Program-made: the position numbers and the translations under genes | NCBI GenBank assembly: GCA_963678675.1 | Contig: OY783200.1 | Location: 13,518,890-13,582,889 of the forward strand | DNA: 64,000 nt | Direction of reading: 5' to 3' | Source: Xiphydria camelus | Taxonomy: Eukaryota > Arthropoda > Insecta > Hymenoptera > Xiphydriidae | In this document: piece after piece, positions 56,460-64,000 of the stretch | Layout: every line of letters starts with the position of its first letter | Numbering within the stretch: the stretch's first letter is position 1 | Notes under the pieces: model-generated | What the model was told of the DNA's origin: nothing | The model's input: only the letters and a program-made list of their open reading frames with translations | The model's database searches: none

Positions 56460-58678
56460 TCACTCTGCTACTTCTTCATCGTTTCGCCTTCTTTTATAAC
56501 GTACTCGTTTATTCTCAAAAGGTCTGTGCAAGGGATTTCTCTTGCATTTTTTTCCTTTTTCCGCGCTTTCTCTCTGCAAAATCCAACAGAAATCTGCCAT
56601 CATGTTTTCATCCCATCTACCCTGAAATCTTCGTTCTACATCTTTAAAATCTTGGTGGAAACGTTCTCCTTGTTCTTTACTGAAATTGCCAACGTTATCT
56701 GGAAATTCGTCCACATGACTGTCCATCATATGTAATTTTAAACTCATGTTACATTCCAATCTCCTGAAATTCTCAACCATGTCAGATATTATTTTGTTGT
56801 AGTCCGAGCTCTTATGATTGCCTAGAAAATTACTACATACTTTCTTGAAGCTGACCCACGCATTCTTCTCAATAGAGCTCATTTGAGTTACGAAGTGATT
56901 GTCTCTAAACATTTTTCTGATCTGAGGTCCATCGAATACTCCCGCGCCTACTTTAGCATCAGATAGACCTGGAAATTGATCTCGTAAGTATTTGTAACAA
57001 TCGCTTTCTTTAATCAACGCTTTGACGAATTGTTTTATGAGTCCTAACTTTATATGTAATGGAGGTATCAATACCTTTTTTGAATCTATCAACGGCTGCT
57101 GTAAGATATTGTCGGATCCTACAACGAAGGATGTTCTAGGTTCCCAAAGCTTTTTCACGTAATGATTTTGTTTATCTCTACTATCCCATTTACAAAGATA
57201 ACACGGTTTCTTTGTATAGCTAGATTGCTGTCCCAGAATCATTGTGAGGATTTTTAAATCTCCGCAAACTTGCCATTTGTGGTCATCATATTTTATTGCT
57301 GCTAATAGAGTTTTCAAACATTCATACGATTCATTCATAACAGTCGAATGCGCAACTGGTATTGGTGCGTATACATTAGTATTGTGGAGTAAGACTGCTT
57401 TGAGACTACGTTTACTAGAATCGATAAAAAGTCTCCATTGATCAGCACTATAAGTATCGGGCTTTAATTCGTCGATTAATCCTTTGACATTATTACAATA
57501 AACGAGAGACTTATTTGAATTACGAGAGAAAAAGCTCCTAAATTTTTTTCTCTTGTCCTGTAAAACGTTACCTTCGTTTTCTTCTTCAGCAGATTTCTCT
57601 TTTTCAACGTAGAAGCACAGTACTCGGCAACATCTTTCGGCAATCCCATGTTACAAATGAAATCGTTCAGTTCTTCATGTGAGAACAATTGAGGCTTTTT
57701 ATTCTTACAACCCGTTGGAACGTATTCATGAGAATCATCTTCAGTTTCACTTTCTTCATCATTCGTTTGGCCATCTTCGCTGCCACTTTCATTTCCGCTT
57801 ATATATCTCTCATCGTCATTATCAGTTTCATTTTCACTCGTGTAACTTTCATCTTCGCTATCAGTTCCACTCATATAGCTCTTATCTCTATTATTATCAT
57901 CGTACTGTTCATCCTCATTCACACAATCTCTACGCTGATCTATATTTTCTCTTTCAACGTTTGCTTTAATCTCGTCTATTTCCATTCCATCTGAACTAAA
58001 ATTCCGTTTGTTTGTATTGTCCTCGTTGGAAATAACAGGTAGTATGACACTCGTAACGTTAGCACTCTTTAGATGTGATTTATTTTTCATATTGTACCCA
58101 GTTAGATATGTTTTGCAGAAATAACAATCTTTTCTAGATTGCGCTTTGGTCCAATGTATTGGTATAAGAAAATTGAGATATTTCTTGTCTCGAGATTTAT
58201 CCTAACGATGAAACATTGTGTTACAAGAAGCACAAATGATGTGTGGTACCCAATCATTACCTTCATCTATCATGTTAAAATCAAAACAATCCTTATACAT
58301 ATTCCTTATACGCTCTGAAATACGTTTGCGATTCTTTGATGCTTCATACTTATCACAAACATAGCAAAATGAATCTGGATCCTTATTGCATATGTGATCC
58401 GAACTTGTAGTGATAGACTCTACAGTAGCCAAGTTTTCCACCAATGCAGAGCTGCGGTCGCTTGATGACGACGATTGCGGGCCCGCTTGCTTACCCAAAC
58501 CAACCGCCGATACTGGGGTTCCTTGTGAGAACCCCTGTATCGTAACACATTTCCGCGTGCCTGCCATGACGGCTTGGACGCCTTCATCCAGGGATTTTGC
58601 CGAAAAAATAAACAATAAATAAAACCGTTGCCCGCCGTCACCGCGTGGAGGTACCCTGGGTGCAGGCACACCACACAT
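56460..58678 (-). pseudogene. CMC/Chapaev-like transposase, nearly complete
   Basis: Read leftward: an N-terminal linker, a zinc-binding module (FCYVCDKYEASKNRK, WVPHIICASC, then DCYFC), an acidic Ser/Glu-rich linker (DSEDESYTSENETDND), then a catalytic region with WRLFIDSSKRSLKAV, VCGDLKILTMILGQQ, YLCKWDSRD, LGNHKSSDYNKIISDM and GERFHQDFKDVERRFQGRW, and a basic tail RNPLHRPFENKRVRYKRRR. Acidic residues in FIDSS, CGDLK and GERFHQD are candidate catalytic ligands. Only one in-frame TAG (about 58202) and one frameshift (about 57530) break it. The family is very common in insects and Hydra; the CMC name is inferred from the element ends. Confidence 0.75.
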
Positions 58679-58813
58679 ATTCGCTGTATCAAATTTACAA
58701 CGATGAGCTCCAATTCACTTGAATTGAGAGATCACGTGACTGGATTTCAAAATTTATTTTGCGGTACGAGAACAGATTTATTCTCGCTCGGAACTGAGTG
58801 AATTGATGCATGG

Positions 58814-59614
58814 AAAAAAAAAAGGTGTGAGTGCCGTTGTACTCACGGAGGATGTGTAAACATCTTACAATTATCTGCGGTCCGAGTTTAATTGGGGAAT
58901 ATGACGTCGTAGTTCGTCATAAAGAAGTTAAATTTTTTCTATAATAAAATATTTATTATTATTACATTAGATTTATAACTTACTAGCAGCCCGTCCCGGC
59001 TTCGCACGGGTAGATTGTGGATTGATTTTGTCCGTCCACCACTGTTTAAATACATTTTTAATACAAAACTTTTAGTATTTTTCCCGGGCTACGCAATGGT
59101 CATATTGGATTTGACCTTGACCATGACCTTCAAAGTTATATCAAGGTCAAATTAATTTTTTTTCACGTTCAAATGTGTCCTTGACCATTTTTTTCATGTT
59201 ACCTTTATTGTCAGCGGAGGTCAAATTTAGGTCAAGTATAGTTCGACTTTTTGAACACCATGTATAAGATTTACTAACTCAGAAACCTTCGCGGGCATGC
59301 GTCCAACCATTCCCCAAAGTTTCATCGCAATCGGATGAACGGTTTAGGAAGGCATTTGATATTACCTTAAAGGTCACGGTCAAGGTCAAATCCAATACGA
59401 CCACTGGGTAGCCACGGGAAAATCCTTAAAGTTTTGTATTAAACATTTTTCTCTAAAATGTTTTCCCGTTGAGATAATCCAGCTTGCGCGAATAGTATGC
59501 GCAGTAGCGCCACACACACACTGACGCAGTCACATGTACACGGCTTACGTCTGACGCTCGATTTCCCAGGAAGGTCCCACCGTAGAGCGATAGCATAGAT
59601 GTTTACACATCAAA
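58814..59614. repeat. Unclassified repeat, copy 2 (inverted, single unit)
   Basis: It is the reverse complement of 22760-24071, from the A run and hairpin gtgagtgccgttgtactcac at 58826 to gatgtttacacatc at 59598-59611, with one 129-bp unit instead of five. It is inserted in the 5' region of the CMC transposon. Confidence 0.75.
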
Positions 59615-59934
59615 AACTTGGCAGATCTCTAAACAGACCTCCGCGTCTTTTAAACGTCAAAGACGTGTACCGCTCAACGGATCATTCGGTCATGGACGCC
59701 GATCCGGGGTAATGCATTGAAGACACGAGAGAGCTAGGAAACCGCCATAGGCGACAGCCTTCCGACTGACCGCTCCGTCACGGCCTCTCTTACTACAGAC
59801 CCGAGCCGGCGCGATCGAAGCTCCGCTATCCACTCCACGCGCGACCCGGCGCCCTATGAGTGGAAACACGTCGACCGGCACTCCCATGGAGGGGGTCAGC
59901 TTAGACTATAGTAGAACATTTTTGCTAGATTTGA
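59615..59934. other. GC-rich 5' region of the CMC transposase
   Basis: CpG-rich, about 320 bases, between the inserted repeat and the right TIR, upstream of the minus-strand transposase. It probably held the promoter. The minus frame at 59690-59887 has no recognisable domain. Confidence 0.4.
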
Positions 59935-60310
59935 CCTTGAAATGACCCTGGGGGTTATGTTATCAACAAAATTGAATACATATCTAGACATAAAATTTCC
60001 CGTTCTTTCAGAATCTGCAGTCAAAAATTCATTTTTGGCAGAATAAATACATTTGACCTTGAAATGACTTTGAATTTGACCTTGTCGGATCAAACGGACA
60101 TCGGATTTGGATTTAGCGACCTCAAAAATATATAGGAATAATAATTTGAATCGATTTGACTATTTTTCCAGGATTTGACCTTCAAATGACCTTGAACGTG
60201 ACGTGATGGAGCCAAACGGACACCGGATTCGGATTCAGCAACCTTAAAAACATAAAGATATACTGGTCTGGTTTCGGGAACAGGAGCCTTTTTTTTGTGT
60301 GCCTGTGTAA

Positions 60311-61571
60311 TCCAGTAGTTGAAATAGATGGTCAAAAAGTATTTACGTGTTTCGATGTACCTCATCTATTGAAAAGCTTGAGAAATAATTTTATGAACAA
60401 GAAATTGCAATTTCTTATTAATAAAGTACCTGTTGCCTGGACGGACGTTATGCAAACATATGAGATTGATAAACCCAGTACAGTAGCTAGAAGTATGATT
60501 AAAATTACAGACACACATATTTGGCCAAATAATTTTCAGAAAATGCATGTTAAATATGCTGCCCAGATTTTTTTCCACACTGTTGCTGCAGCAATAGAAG
60601 TTGCTTCCAGGATTCGGCAAATTACGTCTTCAACAGCTGCAAATACAGCAGCATTTATTAAAACAATTAATAATACTTTTGATGCGTTGAATAGTAGGAT
60701 TTTAAACGATCCAAATCCTTACAGAAGACCACTATCTATTCTTAATGAATTAACTGTTAATTTGTTGCACTATGCATTGAATTATTTTAGACAGATTGAA
60801 ATATTTGAAAACAGTACACTTAGAAATAATATTTATTGTATAAATGGCTTCTACTGGACCATAAATTCGATTTTGCAATTGTGGACTCATATGAAGGTTT
60901 CTGGTGTGAAGTATTTAGTGACTGGATTTTTAAATCAAGACGCACTTGAAAATTGTTTTTCTGTAGTTAGGCATAGGGGCGGATATAATCCAACACCAAG
61001 CGTGAGAAAATTTCGTATTGCTATGCAACATAATATGAATATTAGACTGCAAATGAATGTAGAGACGGGAAATTGTGAAATTCAGGATGACGAAATTCTC
61101 ACTATGGGTGATGAATTATTATTTAACGAAGAAAATCATGAATACAAAAATACACCTAAACCTGCAACTTCCGTAGAAAATGTGAAAAACGAAACAGAAT
61201 AGCTCGGCACGGAGATAAAAACAAAAAGAACAACACATTTATCTTTAGAGACATGTTCAGCAATTTACGTAGCCGGATATCTTGTTTATAAATTGGTAAA
61301 GAAATATAATTGCGAGAAATGTAGTTTGAATTTAACGAAAAATGAAGCAGATCCATTAGTAAATGAAAACGAATTATTTTTGTTATCTAAAGATTACAGT
61401 AAACAAGCTTGTCAAATAAAACATTTAAAAAGACCCTCAGAACAGTTCAGTGAAATTGTTATTAATTTGTTAAACGAGTTTAATACAGCTTTTACTAGAT
61501 ATAAATGTGACGAAGGGGTCTCAAAAAATATAGAGGAATGTTTAAAAACATACTTCGTGAAAATTATTTAG
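60311..61571 (+). pseudogene. P-element transposase, C-terminal part
   Basis: It resumes in frame after the TAA duplication: VFTCFDVPHLLKSLRNNF (the second acidic motif), TITDTHIWP-type sequence, FNTFDAL-like helix, YLVTGFLNQDALENCFSVVR with the GLNQD/EN catalytic motif, and GGYNPTPSVRKFR. A TAG at 61200 ends the first frame; VAGYLVYKLVKKYNCEKC and the terminal domain follow at 61260-61571. It matches the THAP9/P family from the GTP-binding insertion domain to the end. Together with 51552-51823 and 54835-55840 it makes a whole but broken P element. Confidence 0.85.
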
Positions 61572-61845
61572 ATTGGTATAATGATGCTTGTCACGAACTT
61601 ATGCAGTACCTATTAAATTTACTTATTAAAATGAAACTATTTAGAAACTTAAAATGGGAATCCGAAAAAAAAAGAAAATAAAAACAGGATGGGTTTACAA
61701 AACCTCATAGAAAAATGAGAATCTTGCAATGTTAACTATCCCCGTTGAGTAAATAAGTTATTCACTCAACGCGCCATCTCTAATTTTGCAAATGTTTTTC
61801 TTTTTGCGTTTATATTTTTCCATCATGTGTCCAGGTATATGGTGT

Positions 61846-61849
<4 letters not shown>
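61572..61849. other. 3' flank of P element, small palindrome
   Basis: Non-coding. gttgagtaaataagttattc followed by actcaac at about 61744-61770 is a palindrome with a 7-base outer stem. No P-type terminal repeat was paired. Confidence 0.4.

Positions 61850-61885
<36 letters not shown>
61850..61885. repeat. (GA)n microsatellite
   Basis: A pure agagag run of 36 bases, directly abutting the next MITE. Confidence 0.95.
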
Positions 61886-61888
<3 letters not shown>

Positions 61889-62028
61889 TGGGTGAAATAG
61901 CTTTGCAAAGTACAAAATGGCATTTCTATCTCAAATAATTTTTCATTTTCTATCTTAAATGGTTTTTGTACCATACATTTTGTACTTTCATTTTAAATAC
62001 ATTTCTAAAACCATTTTACCCACCACTG
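61883..62028. mobile_element. hAT-like MITE, ~146 bp
   Basis: Ends gagtggtgggtgaaatag and ccattttacccaccactg are inverted repeats; CAGTGGTGGG ends are typical of hAT elements. An 8-bp duplication is not visible, perhaps masked by the adjoining GA run. Confidence 0.5.
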
Positions 62029-62110
62029 GCTAATAGTATTTCTAATCAAGGCTACAAAAGTCACAAATATTTTATTATTATTTTAAGTTATGTGTAAATA
62101 TTAAGTAATC

Positions 62111-62224
62111 CCTACCTACTGAATAACAAATCTATTTTATTAATGATTATTTAATTATTTTTGTATTCCTACCTACTGAATAACAAATCTATTGTATTAA
62201 TGATTATTCAATTCTTTTTGTAAT
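62111..62224. repeat. 57-bp tandem duplication
   Basis: cctacctactgaataacaaa and the following bases to attaatgattattcaatt occur at 62111 and again at 62168, differing at a few positions. Confidence 0.85.
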
Positions 62225-63056
62225 GTTTTATACCTAATAAAATATATCTATAGGTATGTTTCATTAAATCTGTGGTTTTCGAGTGTTAACTTTCTTTCAA
62301 ATGTATGTATTTGCCTTTGCACTTCCTTTATACCCGAAGCAACTGTCAGCTTTCCTCCTTTGCAGTATTATGTTTGCCAGTTAATATTTCTTTTTTCGAA
62401 ATCGGCACTAAAGGAAGTTACACTATGCGAAAATAATTTAAAAATAAAATTTCTTAATACTTTACAATATATATTTGACAATAATTTTGTTAATATCCTA
62501 AACATTTTTCACCTAATACACTAGTTATTCGCACCAGTTTTCTTTGTTCTGCTAATAGAGTTTGAAATGACTATTTCAATAAAGCAATTTTTCATCCATG
62601 TTAAAGTGACCAAGTAGGCTTGGTCACTTTTGCTGTCATAGCTTTGACTTGGTCACTTATGGCAGTAATTAAATTTAAATTAATTAATGATTTTTAATTC
62701 ATGAGAAAGTTAATGTTAATATAATTAATAATTTCAAATTTCTTCTGTTTATTTATTTCATCCATGTATTTATTTACTTACTTATTTATTTATTTATTCA
62801 TTCATTTAATTAGTTAATTTATTTTTATTTAAGCCCACGATATCCATGTATCTACATTGTACTTATAACTGTTTATGTTAGTAACCTTTTTAAATTAAAA
62901 TATTAACTGTAAGTAGTCTGTTATAAAAACGATTTCAAACTATTTAGATCTCTTTTTTCGAGTCAACTATTGCCTCAATTGTTATTTTTTGATTTCAAGG
63001 GGGCTAACTAGTACTTTTTCACATGCTCAAGAAATAAAAAAGGTAAACGTTTCCGT
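62225..63056. other. AT-rich DNA with one hairpin
   Basis: Contains aaagtgaccaag with the mirror cttggtcacttt at 62603-62630 and a third copy of the half-site (acttggtcactta) at about 62647; also tttattta-type low complexity at 62746-62830. No gene. Confidence 0.5.
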
Positions 63057-63280
63057 AAAAAAAACGTGTGGCCGCCACACGCGGAAGAAGTGAAACTTCG
63101 ATATCAGTTTCTCTGAATTTGATTCCGATGGTATTAGTTTCAATTGGCTCTATGAAGAAGCATTGTAAAAGGCTTGTATAGAGCCAATTGAAACTAATAC
63201 CACCGGAATCAAATTCAGAGAAACTGATATCGAAGTTTCACTTCTTCCGCGTGTGGCGGCCACACGTTTTTTTTTTTTTT
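63057..63280. repeat. Long hairpin, ~97-bp stem
   Basis: From cgtgtggccgccacacgcgg through gccaattgaaac-type sequence to the mirrored ccgcgtgtggcggccacacg, with a ~24-base loop at about 63160. The stem is nearly perfect and its outer end (gtgtggccgccacac) is itself a palindrome. A and T runs flank it. Likely a MITE. Confidence 0.8.
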
Positions 63281-63612
63281 AATTCAATATGAATTTTTTT
63301 ATGGGCACAAAATGTAGTGTAAGGAATATCATATTCACTGGATGTATTTTCACCGATATTGGATCCTCCAGGAACTTGAAAATCTGTTACATTCTCCAGG
63401 GTTTGGGACTGGTGTTGATCTGCATTAGCAGATATAGCAATATTTGATTGTGTTAATTTAATTCTCTCTCTCCATTTTCGACTTCGTACTGCATCAGTTT
63501 TAGGTAGTGTCTTCGTTATTGTTTTCTTTACACGGTGCCTGTCACGAAACTCTTTTGATCGTTCTGTTGTTTTTTTGCAACAATAATTATAAATTAATAC
63601 ACACATATACAC
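63238..63612 (-). CDS. Small basic reading frame, possibly transposon-derived
   Basis: 125 codons from ATG 63612. The core has two similar basic blocks, KTTERSKEFRDRHRVKK and KTDAVRSRKWRERIKL, then a polar stretch, and ends in the hairpin (KKKTCGRHTRKK). Repeated KTxxERxxxFRxR-type blocks are seen near the N-terminus of several insect transposon proteins. The last residues come from the hairpin, so the natural C-terminus was lost. Function unknown. Confidence 0.35.
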   Translation of the reverse strand: MYMCVLIYNYCCKKTTERSKEFRDRHRVKKTITKTLPKTDAVRSRKWRERIKLTQSNIAISANADQHQSQTLENVTDFQVPGGSNIGENTSSEYDIPYTTFCAHKKIHIELKKKKTCGRHTRKK

Positions 63613-64000
63613 GCGCGCGCGAGAGAGAATGTACAGTAATGCATGGTGGTTACTCGAGAAAGGTCACGACTCCGATCGCAGACTACACGAGCTCCGTATA
63701 GCCGGCCATTCGACGCGGTAAAATCCGGAAAACTGAAAATGTACAAACAAAATACAAACAACTCACAAGTAACTCTGCGCCCTCTAGTCTGGCTTCTCAT
63801 TCATCTTACGGATACGCCCAAAAAAAGGTTCTAAACGCTATAGTCCATGGAATTGATACATTTTACCTTGCATGAAATGAGGTAGTTCTGATTTCTGGAT
63901 ATGTTATATCTGATGAAGCGGTAATAACAAATCCGAGTTTTCGACCTAAGAAGCCCTCCGGATCATTGTTAAATAATTGAAAAACCGCTAAATTTTAGGA
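63613..64000. other. No gene seen
   Basis: A short cgcgcgcgagagaga run, then unremarkable sequence. The two opposing frames here (63594-63834) are shadows of each other. Confidence 0.5.

Larger units (their letters stand above)
55844..60307 (-). mobile_element. CMC/Chapaev-like DNA transposon, CACAGG ends, TAA target
   Basis: It starts CACAGGCACAC followed by an A run and ends in the mirrored GTGTGCCTGTG, with TAA at 55841-55843 and 60308-60310. TIRs of about 370 bases contain copies of gtcgctgaatccgaatccg and ttcaaggtcatttcaagg, with further sub-copies to about 56450. It carries a transposase on the minus strand, a GC-rich 5' region and one inserted repeat. CACxG ends with a 3-bp duplication fit the CMC group, perhaps Chapaev3-like. 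Confidence 0.8.

Noticed and set aside
57679..57994. Plus-strand His/Phe-rich frames
   Set aside because: Antisense shadows of the acidic linker of the CMC-like transposase.
27653..64000. Further endophilin-B exons
   Set aside because: I looked for the expected helix coding AERDLR...SEFDRQAEI and the SH3 domain on the + strand and saw none; the rest is probably beyond the window.
1..64000. tRNA and rRNA genes
   Set aside because: No cloverleaf with A and B boxes or rRNA sequence was recognised on reading; a covariance-model scan was not possible.

Overview
The window is animal nuclear DNA, most likely from an insect (hymenopteran-like by its mix of mariner, piggyBac, P, TTAA-MITE and R1-like LINE families). 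The genome is AT-rich, has GT-AG introns, and shows no bacterial operon structure. By eye, the only confident host gene is endophilin-B (EndoB, the insect SH3GLB homologue) on the + strand. Four of its internal exons are visible: 3007-3135, 6200-6362, 27446-27509 and a 36-nt in-frame cassette at 27617-27652. Together they give only 392 coding bases in 64 kb. They sit in introns of about 3.1 kb, 21 kb, 107 bp and at least 36 kb. The start and end of the gene lie outside the window.

Almost everything else is transposon on transposon. Region by region: 1-2.8 kb holds mariner copies in head-to-head arrangement with a CACAGG-ended MITE beside them. 3.5-5.7 kb holds two TTAA (piggyBac-type) MITEs, a Harbinger-type MITE and a foldback element. 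7.6-10.2 kb is a 2.6-kb element with terminal inverted repeats (TIRs) and a decayed XPG/PIN-nuclease-like protein (Academ-like). 10.8-17.6 kb has a GGGG-ended MITE directly abutting a pogo/Tigger-like transposon. That transposon has TIRs of about 1.1 kb that contain the 3' end of its own transposase gene, and its left arm is broken by an insertion carrying a piggyBac element. 18-25.7 kb has an R1/LOA-type LINE tail, a THAP remnant, a series of hairpin MITEs, a 129-bp tandem array and Tc1-like pieces. 25.8-27.4 kb is a Tc1/mariner element with another MITE inside it, directly upstream of an EndoB exon.

28-36 kb is palindromic MITEs, a TTAA MITE and decayed Tc1 pieces, with one possible minus-strand exon. 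36.3-40.2 kb is a clear three-level nest: a TTAA long-inverted-repeat element holds a mariner, which holds an R1-like LINE with a 17-bp target duplication. 40.4-42.7 kb is a long-TIR element with three nested MITEs. 43.5-51.1 kb is a set of inverted repeats containing a second TTAA MITE copy, a 3.4-kb near-palindrome and a copia-type solo LTR. 51.5-61.6 kb is a broken P element (THAP exon, core and C-terminus) split by a 4.5-kb CACAGG-ended CMC/Chapaev-like transposon that still carries a nearly complete transposase reading frame. 61.6-64 kb is AT-rich with hairpins and a short basic reading frame.

The genes do not form a pathway: the host gene encodes a membrane-curving BAR protein and the rest are parasitic elements inside its introns. 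All family assignments come from motifs recognised by eye. No database search or alignment was run, and identity values are visual estimates.
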